Assembly: GCF_964340395.1 (NCBI RefSeq)
Contig: NC_135551.1
Span: forward strand, 17,722,003-17,786,002
Direction of reading: 5' to 3'
Length of the DNA stretch: 64,000 bases
Source of the DNA: Glandiceps talaboti
Taxonomy: Eukaryota; Hemichordata; Enteropneusta; Spengelidae
Part shown: piece by piece, positions 40,951 to 55,035 of the stretch
Layout of the letters: each line of letters opens with the position of its first letter
How positions within the stretch are numbered: the stretch's first letter is position 1
The notes under the pieces: model-generated
Seen by the model: only the letters and a program-made list of their open reading frames with translations
Told to the model about the DNA's origin: nothing
Databases searched by the model: none
Program-made: the position numbers and the translations under genes

Positions 40951-42050
40951 TGTATGTATGTATGTATGTATGTATGTATGTATGTACGTATGTATGTATG
41001 TGTATGTATGAATTGTCTGTCTGTCTATGAACACGATATCTCAAAAACTACGTATATATAGCATTGATTATGATGGAACTTGCTCCACGTCTTCCATATG
41101 ATAATGACAAGAAGTGAATTTGGTAAACATCAAATGAAAGTTAATTAGTTATTTGTATGTTTTTAGTGATTAGGCAATATCTTTTAAACGCATACTTCAC
41201 CATAACAAGTCGCATATGCCCAAAAAAGTTTGTTGACTTAGCTTTAAGTGTTTATGAATAATTTGCATAATTAATGAATTAGATAATTAGGTTTTATCTT
41301 AAGAATGCCTACGCCAATTTGAATATAATTTACTACATAAGTTAACCGTAACAAAGCGCACATGTGTTATAAAGTTTGTAGGAATAATTTACATAATTAA
41401 TGACCTTCAGGATTTAGGCTTTATCTTAAGAATGCAAACTTCAATTTTCATATAATTTGGTGCATATGTCAACGATAATAATCTGTCCTTTGAAGTAAGT
41501 TGATATAGCTTTTACTTTTGATGAATAATTTGTGACGATTTACAGCAGTTAAGCTACATCATGAGAATGTACCTCAGTTCAAATTTCATATGAGTTGGCA
41601 CATACATCAACTATAAAAAAAATCACACATATACGATAAAGCCTGTTGGCATAGGTTTTAGTTTAAAGAGCAATTTGCATAATTATGAATTTTTAGTCAT
41701 CAGGCTATTTCATAAGAAGGCAAACTTCATATTTCAGATAATTTAGTACATGTATTTTGATGGTAAAGAAGTGCATGAGTCATTTAAAGGTTGATGTTGT
41801 AACTTATAAGCTATATGGTTATTTTGCATAATCAATGATATTTGTAATAATTAGGCAATATGTTTACTATGCAAGCTTCATATTTCATACACAAATGGAG
41901 TTTCATATAATTAAATTTCCAATTAATTGGTACATCACATATACTAGCTATAGTTTAGAATTTTGCATTTCAACAATGTGTAACATTTTTTTGACCATGG
42001 TCCGATATTCATTATTTTGGGAAAATTTTTGAAAAAACTTTAAAAAATAA
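40920..42050. repeat. Dispersed repeat with internal units of about 140 bp (copy 1)
   Basis: Starts with a GTAT microsatellite (40920-41008) and the phrase ATGAACACGATATCTCAAAAACTAC. At least four degenerate units follow, each with TAATTTGCATAATTAATGA, ATTAGGCTATATCTTAAGAA-like and ATAATTTGGTACATACATCAAC-like blocks. A second copy lies at 61140-62060. No coding potential; a non-autonomous repeat of unknown class. Confidence 0.75.
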
Positions 42051-42909
42051 AAAACTTTAACAAAAATTATATTTTGACTTTCAGTTATATATAATCCTTG
42101 ACAAACATTCTGGTTTGCCATACAAAACTACTCCGACTGTTAAAAGCTTTATGAACAAAAATTGATAGTTTGTACTGAACTACTTCATTCTTACATGCCA
42201 GTAAGGAAAACATTTTTTTCTTTGATGGCGTGAACTCTAAATTTTTGAGGAATGAAATCTAGTCTATGGTCGTTATATAAAGGGCAAAAGAATAATACAA
42301 CCTGATGTAAAGAGAATGCCTCCTGTAAGGGAAAAATCAATGATAGGGATCATTTTGTTTCTCAGGCAGAAAGTCAGATGTCCCAGGTTAAGAGTCTTTT
42401 TCTCTACCGATGGAAAAATCCCTCAACCCCCCCCCCGAAAAGCGGACGAAGAAGAATACTTATGACATAGAATAATCTATCATCTGCCAAAATATGTATT
42501 ATGATTTTATATATAATCATTAAAAAAAGCATTCTGGTTTGACCAAAAATAAAAGAACAATCTCAAATAAATGAAAACTTGTTTGAATTACATAATGTTA
42601 ACTTGGAATAAAAGTGTGGATTCCATCGGAAAACTGCACATTAGTTTGTAACTCCGAAAAATATAAAATACTATAGGTAAAATAAAATAATATTTTTGGC
42701 CTGAACGGCTTGCCATATTTTGTTATTTTTTCCTTTAATTACTAGAAAAATAATGTTCACTTCCTTTTTCTTTTTCTTCTCTACTGTAATGTAATATTTT
42801 TTGCGATGGTCTGAGGCCTTAGCATTTGAAATAAAGCATAACGATGCATACAGCCAAATGCGAGACTTCTCCTTGCAAAGCTCACATCGAATATGCTGTT
42901 CAGTTTTAG
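42051..42909. other. No gene recognised
   Basis: AT-rich intron sequence with a C-run at 42427-42436. The minus-strand 112-codon frame (42671-43009) overlaps a retrotransposon fragment and shows no domain. Confidence 0.6.
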
Positions 42910-43312
42910 AACCAACACTATAAAAGAGACCTCCTCGAGAAAATTCAAAGGAGAGCGAGGATGATACCAGAACTGAGAAAGTTAAGTTAAACAGTGAGAC
43001 TGGAGGCATTTAACATCACTACATTGGAAGAAAGGAGGAGGAGAGGAGACTTATTTCAAGTGTTTTGTTACATCAAGAGATTTGACAAAATTGAACAGGG
43101 AATATTATTCAAACATCACCAAAGCAACAAGACAGGAGGCCACTCACTAAAGCGTGCAAAATCTACAGGCAAACTGAATATAAAGAAATATTTCTTCTCA
43201 CAGCGCGTCACATCTCAATGGAACAATTTTCCAGAGCACATTATTCAAGCCAAAACTGCTGTGGATTTTAAAATTAGACTGGACCAGTATACAGCACATC
43301 TCCAGACTACAG
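42910..43312 (+). pseudogene. C-terminal fragment of a CR1/Jockey-type RT
   Basis: Reads NQHYKRDLLEKIQRRARMIP (after one stop), then a frame with TTLEERRRRGDLFQVFCYIK, GHSLKRAKSTGKLNIKKYFF, SQRVTSQWNNFPEHII and VDFKIRLDQY. The RRARMIP, ER-RRGDL-xV, FxxRVxxxWNxLP and FKxxLD motifs mark the tail of many Jockey/CR1 RTs. A short truncated relic, ended by the GT run at 43316. Confidence 0.8.
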
Positions 43313-43315
<3 letters not shown>

Positions 43316-43376
<61 letters not shown>

Positions 43377-43377
43377 G
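43316..43377. repeat. (GT)n microsatellite
   Basis: About 30 GT units with one T substitution. Confidence 0.9.
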
Positions 43378-43796
43378 AGAAGGGGGAGGAGGTCACCGTA
43401 TAATTTCACATCTAAAAAGCTGTATAGCCTTTGAGAAAATAGTGGGTTCATGAAGAGAGGGCATGAATTTTCTTGATAGTGCGAAGGGTGTTGTGAAAAA
43501 AGATTTTATATCGAAGGCGAAATAACCTAAAATGTTCGAAACATTTTTGCATACCTTTGACATGCATTGATCTCATTCTAACAAAGCTGGCATAACTATC
43601 AGATACTGAATTAAGTACAATTATGCGCATAACTTTATCTCGCGACCTTCACAATAAGGAGGAAATGGCGGCAATATTTATCATAAAATACAGATTTGTT
43701 TTAATGGAGACTTGTGTCAGATGTATGATAGACAGGTTACTTTTTTAAAATATCGATGCAAATTTGATTGTACTGAGGAAAGAAAGATGACATGTA

Positions 43797-43862
43797 TAGG
43801 AATTGTAACCACGTCCCCTGATAACTTGTCAGAGTGTTCTAACCAGCCGAGCCAATGTGCCA
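43797..43862 (-). repeat. tRNA-derived SINE relic
   Basis: Minus strand reads GGCACATTGGCTCGGCTGGT then TAGAACACTCTGAC..., and later GACGTGGTTACAATTCC. These look like a D-arm/A box (TGGCTCGGCTGGTTAGA), an anticodon arm and a B-box-like GGTTACAATTCC. The stems are too degenerate for a working tRNA. A related copy is at 60978-61045. Confidence 0.55.
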
Positions 43863-44489
43863 ACTGGTAGATATTGTGAATTGTCCCTGATTATGATGTG
43901 TACTTCCTTTCCTCGAGATGGTGGTGAGGAGCTAACTCATTTGTTTAAAGCTTTATATGTCACCCTAAGAATTTCAACAGGTCTCCCTGCCTAAAGAGTG
44001 GTCAACTTAGGAATATGTTATTAAAGCAATATGGGTCATAAGATGATGCAAAGGCTTTTAAAATAACGTATGTGTTTCGCGGTACTCAGATAGCATTTCT
44101 CATACTGATCAGCACTGATAGTACCAAGCAACACGCAGAAAAACAAGGCTCTCCTCATATAAAAATAACAAACAAGGTTAATCATCACTAGACTTCTACA
44201 ATTTCGACTATAGATTAGAGTTTGCACTAAACATGATTATATGAATACAGGTTAGATTGATCGGCAGGTGACTACTATCATCGATAAATATTGCAAGACA
44301 TATTCTGATGACAGATAGAATATATATTAAAGCGATATATCCAAGAAAACGCTAACTCGTTTTTGTGATCGCGTGTTTGCAAACATCGTATACATTTTTA
44401 TTAGCGAATATATAGTGTGGATAATAATGTTCTATAAATATCATATTATCTATCTTTTTATTTGAATTGGATGACGTTGGCTGCAAAAG
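43863..44489. other. Intron DNA before exon 4; no gene recognised
   Basis: AT-rich, with a pyrimidine tract (TATCTTTTTATTT) near 44451 ahead of the exon 4 acceptor. Confidence 0.6.
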
Positions 44490-44768
44490 TGTCATTGCTA
44501 CACGGTGTGTTTTTCACTGATAGCCCACCCATGATTGTTGACGATGCCCCGTTGACATGTGGTGGTGTCCTGATAGTTCATTTAGGATATTTGCCAAATC
44601 TAGAAGAAGCAAATTCAGAAATTACAATGGAACACAACGACGATGGATCAGTATGGATCCAGTGGTTTTGTAGACAACTATTTTATCGATCACATGGAAA
44701 AACCATGTATCCACACTTTATGTTTGAGGGATTAGAACTGATGGAAATTGAAGTTTACACGTCATATG
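44490..44768 (+). CDS. Mosaic secreted gene, exon 4: probable galactose-binding-like domain, second half
   Basis: 279 bases (93 codons), phase 1 to phase 1. Acceptor GCAAAAG at 44489, donor GTAAGT from 44769. It reads DAPLTCGGVLIVHLGYLPNL, then NDDGSVWIQWFCRQLFYRSH, and ends FMFEGLELMEIEVYTSYG. The closing L-x-L-x-E-I/V-E-V-Y strand is typical of the last strand of F-type lectin or discoidin-like folds and complements exon 3. If spliced as proposed, the intron between them is 26.3 kb and carries Polinton A, the retrotransposon and the Penelope element. The acceptor is only fair; frame and phase both fit. Confidence 0.6.
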
Positions 44769-44868
44769 GTAAGTTTGACTTTCCGAAAACAAATCATACA
44801 AATAATTGAAATATGATTATCTAGACCTCTCTAACAATAGGTATAGTAATTCCTCGATTCACTCATAA

Positions 44869-45024
<156 letters not shown>

Positions 45025-45132
45025 ATAATTAATTAATATAGTCAAATCAGCAACTCAAAGTGCCCTATTCTATAGTGTAACATCCAAAGATGTATATTTT
45101 CCACACGTCATTAAATATATTTGTTACTGAAG

Positions 45133-45402
45133 GGGGAACAGACGAATGCTATAAAGAGGAAAGTGGGATCGATTATCTTGGAAAAGTGGACACGTCGGCG
45201 TCTGGAAAACCCTGCTCTCACTGGTCTGTAGGGTTGCAAAACCTATCAGACTCTGAAAATAGCTTTTATCGTAGTGTGTTGAAAGAATATTCTCTTGACA
45301 ACAACCATTGTCGGAAGCTTCCTTACATGAAGGTACCACATTGTATGGACACTGATGGTTCATACATGTTATGCGATGTCGGTTCACCAGGATCCAATTG
45401 TG
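45133..45402 (+). CDS. Mosaic secreted gene, exon 5: kringle domain
   Basis: 270 bases (90 codons), phase 1 to phase 1, acceptor CTGAAG at 45132, donor GTAAGT from 45403. It contains six cysteines in kringle spacing: ECYKEESGIDYLGKVDTSAS, GKPCSHWS, NNHCRKLPYMKVPHCMD and MLCDVGSPGSNC. The YxGxVxxTxSGxxCxxW opening and NxCRxP are diagnostic. The Trp-Cys-Tyr segment of classic kringles is replaced by PHCMD, so the lysine-binding pocket is probably not conserved. Kringles mediate protein or carbohydrate binding in secreted proteins. Confidence 0.85.
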
Positions 45403-45842
45403 GTAAGTTTCAGCAAAAATAAAACTGAATTACAATTCTTCATGTGTTTATTTTGTTTATGAAACCACTGACGAAGGTAATGGATAAACGATGGCAGCCT
45501 GCAAGTGACTAGACAAAACATAAATATATAAATATGTAATATATGTATATATACATATATATAAATGTATAAATATAAAACACAAAAATATAAATTTACA
45601 ACACAAAATACTTAATTTCGACGACTAAACATTCTCTTTGGCACACACAATTAGAGCTTGTATTCGACGGACATAGCCTATCAATAATCTTTCTGTTTAC
45701 CCTGGTATTATAAATGTATGTACCGCATTCTACATAAATTACTGAAAAAAAATTAATCATGCAAACGACTCATTAATACGGTAGACGAGGGGTACATTTC
45801 CGCGCTCTCAATGACTGGACGTTCAAAGCAATGTCCGCGCTC
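45403..45842. other. Intron start; no gene recognised
   Basis: AT-rich intronic sequence with TATATA/ATAAATA strings at 45525-45600. Confidence 0.6.
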
Positions 45843-45848
45843 TGTACA

Positions 45849-46234
45849 ACCGACATTTGTAATAATTGCCGAAATTTGTAAGAACGCCGATATTTGTAAT
45901 AAAAATCACGTTTTTCGTGTAATAAAACCGACATCTGTAATAATTGCCGAAATTTTTAATAATTTCTATGAACGACAAATGTAATAAAAATTGCCGATAT
46001 TTGTAATAAATTTCAGAAAAAAAATGTAATAAAATTGCCGAAATTTGTAATAAAAAATTACATTAAGGAGGGTCCTTCCTTTCACACTAAAACATGGGTT
46101 ATCTAAATAAAGAAATACAAGACCGCAAAAACATCACGTCAAACGAAAGTGGATTTAACAAGCATTAATTGAATTGATTAATATAATAATTAATTGAACA
46201 ATTAAACACGTTATTATTATTTCAATCAATCCGC

Positions 46235-46267
<33 letters not shown>

Positions 46268-48125
46268 TGTATGTATGTATGTATGTATGTATGTATGTAT
46301 GTGATGAGGAAGTTTAAGAATGATTGAACAAACAAACGAACGAATTAACGAACAAAGAAATGAATGAATGAATGAATGAATGAATGAATGAATGAATGAA
46401 TGAATGAATGAATGAATGAATGAATGAATGAATGAATGAACGAAGAAATTAATTAATTAGTTAATTGATGGGTGGATGCCATTCATTTGAAGGAACTAAT
46501 TAATTGATGGATGAATGAATGAATGAATGAACGAATGAATGAATGAACGAATAAATTAATTAATGGATGGTTGAATGGTTGGATGGATGGATGAATGAAT
46601 GAATGAATGAATGAATGAATGAATGAATGAATCAATCAATCAATGAATGTACACTGTGTAATTCTTAGCGGAGTTTTGTTATATTTTGCAAGCTGCCGCG
46701 GATACTGAGCAATTCGACAGAATATATTAGAAAATATGTGTTCGCATGACATTTACATGAAATTTGTGAGATTTGTCGACACTGATGTGTATCTATTTGA
46801 CTTATACTATCAATGTTTGAGTACAGCAGCCCCCTTTCATATCATTACAGTGATTTTCTATTCTTCATTAATCTATTCAATTTTAGTGGCGTTTTCGAGG
46901 ATGTGCATGGTTTAGTGAGCTGTGCACTATGGGTAGTAGTTCATCATTTTAAATCTGATAGGGAAGGGATTTCAGGGATAGTTGACCAGTAGAGCCGGGA
47001 ATGAGTTCATGAGTTCTGATTTAGATGAAAGACAGAAAAAAGGGGGAGAATAACGTCTCCCCAATCCCTTTCTCCAAATAATGAAATCTTATCTCCATTT
47101 CAATTAAATCATTATTTTGTGTATTTCAGTTTTGAACTTGTAGAATGTTTTATAATAGCACAACCAAATGTAGTTGTGGCCACTATATATAACATTACAA
47201 TTTGTTTTGCATATTTACAGAGACTTGTACCAATTACGAATATATACTTGTAATAAAGTTGTTGAAAACTTGTAACAAAATTGCCGACCTTTGTAATAAA
47301 CTAACGATAATTGTAATAAAATTGCCGACATTTGTAATAAACTGACGACATTTGTAATAACATTGCCGACATTTGTAATAAACTACCAACATTTGTAATA
47401 AAATTGACGACATTTGTAATAAACTAACGACAATTGTAATAAAATTGCCAACATTTGTAATATAACGTTGCCGACGTTTGTAATAAACTAACGACATTTG
47501 TAATAAAATTGCCTACATTTGTAATAAACTAACAAAATTTGTAATAAAATTGACGACATTTGTAATACAATTGACGACATTTGTAATAAACTAACGACAA
47601 TTGTAATAAAATTGACGACATTTGTAATATAACGTTGCCGACATTTGTAATAACTTATTAACGACATTTGTAATAACATTGCCGACAGTTGTAATAAAAT
47701 TGCCGACATTTGTAATAAAATTGACGACATTTGTAATAAACTAACGACAATTGTAATAAAATTGCCGACATTTGTAATAACATTGCCGACATTTGTAATA
47801 AAATTGCCGACATTTGTAATAAACTAACGACATTTGTAATAAAATTGCCGACATTTGTAATAAACTAACGACATTTGTCATAAAATTGAAGACATTTGTA
47901 ATAAATTCTGTGAACGACAATTGTAATAAAAATTGCCGATAGTTGTAATAAACTAACAACATTTGTAATAAAATTGCCGATATTTGTAATAAACTAACGA
48001 CATTTGTCATAAAATTGAAGACATTTGTAATAAATTATGTGAACGACAATTGTAATAAAAATTGCCGATATTTGTAATAAATTACAGAAAAAAATGTGTA
48101 ATAAACCTGCCGAAATTTGTAATAA
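45849..48125 (+). repeat. Foldback element, left arm
   Basis: Outer minisatellite to about 46060, unique block, GTAT run (46238-46302), GAAT run (about 46360-46640), unique block (46650-47225), and the inner array 47255-48125. Confidence 0.8.
47255..48125 (+). repeat. 20-21-bp minisatellite, left array
   Basis: About 42 units. Each has TTTGTAATAAA joined to either ATTGCCGACA or CTAACGACA, with variants TTGACGACA and TTGAAGACA. The two unit types tend to alternate. Long ORFs crossing it are by-products of the repeat. Confidence 0.9.
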
Positions 48126-49660
<1,535 letters not shown>

Positions 49661-50515
49661 CTTCAAATGTCGTTACAAATGTCGGCATTTGTGTTACAAA
49701 TCTCGGCAATGTTATTACAAATGTCGTTAGTTTATTAAAATAGTCGTCAATTTTATTACAAATGTCGTTAGTTTATTACAAATGTCGGCAATGTTATTAC
49801 AATTGTCGTTAGTTTATTACAAATGTCGTCAATTTTATGACAAATGTCGTTAGTTAATTACAATGTCGGCAATGTTATTACAAATGTCGGCAATTTTATT
49901 ACAAATGTCGTTAGTTTATTAAAATAGTCGTCAATTTTATTACAAATGTCGTTAGTTTATTACAAATGTCGGCAATGTTATTACAATTGTCGTTAGTTTA
50001 TTACAAATGTCGTCAATTTTATGACAAATGTCGTTAGTTAATTACAATGTCGGCAATGTTATTACAAATGTCGGCAATTTTATTACAATTGTCGTTAGTT
50101 TATTACAAATGTCGTCAATTTTATGACAAATGTCGTTAGTTAATTACAAATGTCGTTAGTTTATTAAAAATGTCGGCAATGTTATTACAAATGTCGGCAA
50201 TTTTATTACAAATGTCGTTAATAAGTTATTAAAAATGTTGGCAATTTTATTACAATTGTCGTTAGTTTATTACAAATGTCAATTTTATTACAAATGTTGT
50301 TAGTTTATTACAAATGTCAATTGTATTACAAATGTCGTCAGTTTATTACAAATGTCGGCAATTTTATTACAAATGTCGTCAGTCTATTACAAATGTCGGC
50401 AATTTTATTACAAATGTCAAAGTTTATTACAAATGTCGGCAATTTTATTACAATTATCGTTAGTTTATTACAAAGGTCGGCAATTTTGTTACAAGTTTTC
50501 AACAACTTTATTACA
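49661..50515 (-). repeat. 20-21-bp minisatellite, right array
   Basis: Inverted counterpart of 47255-48125: TTTATTACAAATGTCG with GGCAAT or TTAG spacers. A block of about 185 bp (for example 49720-49905 and 49906-50090) is itself duplicated, showing higher-order repetition. Confidence 0.85.
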
Positions 50516-51583
50516 AGTATATTCGTAATTGGTACAAGTCTCTGTAAATATACAAATGAAGTTGTAATGTTATACATAGTGGCCACAACAACATTTGGTT
50601 GTGCTATTATAAAACATTCTACAAGTTCAAAACTGAAATACACAAAATAATGATTTAATTGAAATGGAGATAAGATTTCATTATTTTAGAGAAAGGGATT
50701 GGGGAGACGTTATTCTCCCCTTTTTTCTGTCCTTCATCTAAATAAATCAGAACTCATGAACTCATTCTCGGCTCTACTGGTCAACTATCCCTGAAATCCC
50801 TTCCCTATCAGATTTAAAATGATGAACTACTACCCATAGTGCACAGCTCCCTAAACCATGCACATCCTCGAAAACGCCACTAAAATTGAATACATTAATG
50901 AAGAATAGAAAATCACTGTAATGATACGGAAGGGGGCTGCTGTACTCAAACATTGATAGTATAAGTCAAATCGATACACATCAGTGGCGACAAATCTCAC
51001 AAATTTCATGCGAACACATATTTTCTAATATATTCTGTCGAATTGCTCAGTATCCACGGCAGCTTGCAAAATATAACAAAACTCCGCTAAGAATTACACA
51101 GTGTACATTCATTCATTCATTCATTCATTCATTCATTCATTCATTCATTCATTCATTCATTCATTCATTCATTCATTCATTCATTCATTCATCCATCCAT
51201 CCATCCATCCAACCATCCATTAATTAATTTGTTCGTTCGTTCATTCATTCATTCATTCATTCATTCATTCATTCATTCATTCATTCATTCATTCATTCAT
51301 TCATTCATTCATTCATGCATTCATTCATCCATCCATCAATTAATTAGTTCCTTCAAATGAATGGCATCCACCCATCAATTAACTAATTAATTTGTTCGAT
51401 CATTCATTCATTCATTCATTCATTCATTCATTCATTCATTCATTCATTCATTCATTTGTTTGTTCGTTAATTCGTTCGTTTGTTTGTTCAATCATTCTTA
51501 AACTTCCTCATCACATACCATACCATACATACATACATACATACATACATACATACATACATACATACATACATACATACATT

Positions 51584-51656
<73 letters not shown>

Positions 51657-51998
51657 ATTGATTGAAATAATAATAACTTGTTTAATTGTTCAATTAATTA
51701 TTATATTAACCAATTCAATTAATGTTTGTTAAATCCACTTTCGTTTGACGTGATGTTTTTGCGATCTTGTATTTCTTTAATTAGATAACCCATGTTTTAG
51801 TGTGAAAGGAAGGACCCTCCTAAATGTATTTTTTTATTACAAATTTCGGCAATTTTACGACATTTTTTTGTGTGAAATTTATTAGAAATATCGGCAATTT
51901 TTATTACATTTGTCGTTCATAGAAATTATTACAAATTTCGGCAATTATTACAAATATCGGCGTTATTACAAATTTCGGCAATTATTACAAATGTCGGT
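49661..51998 (-). repeat. Foldback element, right arm
   Basis: Reverse complement of the left arm: inner array 49661-50515, unique block to 51105, ATTC runs (51107-51455), ATAC/TA runs (51529-51652), CGGATTGATTGAAATAATAA at 51654, and the outer minisatellite ending GTCGGT at 51998. The microsatellites differ in length from the left arm. Confidence 0.8.
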
Positions 51999-52004
51999 TG
52001 TACA

Positions 52005-54755
52005 AGGCTTGCTAACGCTACCACTTATTAGCTTCCGTAGGCAATCTATTGTAGTGTTTTATTAGGTGTTAAATATCAGAGTTTTTCGTGTACTTTCCAC
52101 GAGTTCGTCACACTATGTTTTTCTCTTTAACATAATAATGACGGTTCTAGGGCAACCCCCCCCCCGGAAAAAAATGCCCCCGGCGAAAGGCCTTTGGTGG
52201 GATAATTACATACTAGGGCAGGTTCGAAAGTCGTCCTGTTTATGAGTTAATAACTGCTTTATTTAGAAATCAAAATCCCATGTTTATCGCAATTCGTTTT
52301 TTTGTAAAATTTCATTTAGTTCAATATTTCAGTCTTTGTCAGCATGTTTGAAATGAAAGTGTATGTGTATTTGTAGGCGAGATTGGGGTATTTGTCCTAC
52401 GGGTTGTTTGTCTGGGGGCGTAGTGTCCTGTTACCAATAATCACAACATCATAGTCCTTTCATCTTACACAAATATCAATTTCTTGATAACTTTCATATA
52501 TACTGACTGCAACCAATGTTGGAATAGTTGTTTCAACATTCTGATGACAACACGTGAAGTCTATCCTCGTTACTCTGTCTGCATACTGACTAGGTGCGTG
52601 ACTAACGACGTCCAAGTGAAATCCTAATCTATCCAGAGATGATGTGATTCGTTTTTGACGTAATTTCAAACCATGAATACGTGTGGGACCTCGTTTCTGG
52701 CGCATATTGCATGTCATTGACTAACTGACACCAGCCATCCATCAAGAATTGTTTTTTAGGAATGAGTTATCGTCAGCATTATTTTTTCAATCAAATGTAT
52801 TTATTGTGATGTCATACCGACGATGTTATATAGTTTAAATATAATTGTGTTGTGACCTAGACGGGGATGGGGAGGGGCCGGCTGCGCAACTAGACTGTGT
52901 AAAAGAAAATAAGGTGACTCTGCTGAGACTTCCAAATCCAAACGGTAAACCAAAACTCTAGACATTCCACACACACAGAAATTTACAGAGCTCGAGACCC
53001 TTGGTCTATGTAATGCTTGAGACGGACTGATCAAAACAATTGATTATTTGAATAAAGAAATAATAACAATTGTAAGCAAATTTTGAGAATGCAACGAATT
53101 TTGTTCAAAATTTAAGTTAAATATTCCCCTGAACTTGGGCTGGTCTTTCAAAAAATATTCCAACCTAGAAAAGAATGCCTTTTCTCATACTTAATAAGCA
53201 CAAAAAACCCACCCCTTTCCAACACATTTTGGGTGAATCTACGTAACATAGTCATTACTATACGTTTGTGTTAAACCTCAGACCACTATGAACGCAAGGT
53301 TGCCGAGCTTGGAACAAAGCATGGCAATAGACTTGGCACAGTGTAGCGAAAGATCAAATTAATGAGATCTAATAAGCTTAACGTCGTACATTCTTTCCCC
53401 ATGCATGCGTGTCATTTTTTCCTTTTTTTAAAAAAACACTGACGGATCTAGCTAGATACAGCTTATTGTTCGCTAAAATTTGAGGAGTGACTTTGATTAA
53501 ATGATTCCTGACAGGCTGATATCTATATGTGTACATGTCAGTCAAACTAGTTACGCCTACCTTGAGTGTAAAGTCTATTACAATACGTTCACCCATTGGT
53601 TGAAACTAAGTCATTCGACATCTAATTAGTATTCAGTTTTTATCCTAACTCGCACACACCTGTGTGTAGTGTTAGATTTGATAAGGCTGAGTAGCGAAGA
53701 TGGCGATGCGAATTCGCACCGACGGGGAGGTTTTCGAATTGAAAATGACACTAGTATGTCGCCGGGAAAAATGTCGACACGACATCCACTGCTGGTTGAA
53801 GAATATACATAACGGTTTAAATCAGACAGGTCGTGTGGCAGGGGGGTGCTATTTCACAAGCACAGAACTTTTAAAACTTATGAAAAATATTATTAAACCA
53901 GTATTCTGACATGATAGTTTATTATACCCTATGTGTGACTACCTCGTACTCAAAGTGGGGCGATCGATTTGTTGTGCCACGTCATGCCCGATGATCGACG
54001 GGATATTAACAAAGACGTCCGGTTCGCTTCCCTGCGATGTCTCTTCGAGCCTAGTGGCACAAATGTTACAATAATGTAACGATAAAAAGTGCCCTCTAAA
54101 CAGCTGAAGAAAGTGAAACATGGTTCATGTTTTGATTTTCGATGAGTCTCAAAAAACGAATGTTCAAAAATCGATATCAACATCCAAAAATCAACTTCGA
54201 AATTACATGTATTTCTAAATGTCGATTGCTTAAAAACGTATTCATGGTTTGAAAACGAATCATATCATCTCTGGATGGATAGGATTTCACTTTGAAGTCG
54301 TTAGTCACGCACCCGACTATCTTTCAATCTCAAACTATTGGTAGTCTCAGCTTGATACGTCATCAATACATTTGAGAAGTGTCTGGGCTACATAATTTCA
54401 ATCATTCAAGGACATAAAATTGATATTACATATAGTGGACATAAATGAGTTACAAATTACTGTCATGTTCTGCAACATTTTCTGCTGAAGACATTTTTAT
54501 TGTTCATGAACAACAACTGGCATTTGTAAAGTGATTATTTCTCCCTCAAGCATACTAAGTGCATTGTTACAATTTATAGATGGGGTACCAATCTTTCTAA
54601 AATTCTTGCATACAACAATTGAGCTTCTGCAGGACTTACCTTAGTTTTAGGGTAAAATCAGCCAAATTCCGTACTTGTGTGTACACATGAAACATATGTC
54701 ACTAACACGTGACTTGTGGGGATTCCACTTCTGTACGTCTGGGAAATCGCTTCTG
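52005..54755. other. Intron DNA; no exon recognised
   Basis: Contains a C-run (52156-52165) and short frames on both strands without domain features. The frames at 52460-53034 and 53378-53909 lack convincing splice sites or motifs. Confidence 0.5.
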
Positions 54756-54775
54756 TCAGAGAAATCGTTTCTGTT

Positions 54776-55035
54776 GCGGAAATGTCTGACATCGTGGAAA
54801 TTGCTTTGAAACTCTTATCATTGAGAGCGCTGAAATTGCTTTGAACTCTGTCATTGAGAGCGCTGAAATTGCTTTGAACTCTGTCATTGAGAGCGCTGAA
54901 ATTGTTTTGAACTCTGTCATTGAGAGCGCTGAAATTTCTTTGAACTCTATCATTGAGAGCGCTGAAATAGCTTTGAACTCTTTCATTGAGAGCGCGGAAA
55001 TTGCTTTGAACTCTGTCATTGACAGCGCGGAAATG
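54776..55035. repeat. 33-bp minisatellite, about 8 units
   Basis: Unit: GAAATTGCTTTGAACTCTGT followed by CATTGAGAGCGCT. Because 33 is a multiple of three, frames on both strands stay open. Flanked by related CGGAAATGTC phrases at both ends (54777, 55028). Confidence 0.9.

Noticed and set aside
42994-43434. 146-codon ORF as a host gene
   Set aside because: Its N-terminal part is a clear non-LTR RT tail and its end is a GT microsatellite; recorded as a retrotransposon fragment.
43797-43862. Functional tRNA gene
   Set aside because: Acceptor and T stems do not pair and the B box is interrupted; fits a SINE relic better.
47234-48010. Minus-strand ORFs rich in LLQMS/YYKCRQ
   Set aside because: They are translations of the 20-21-bp minisatellite in the foldback arm; no start, splice or domain support.
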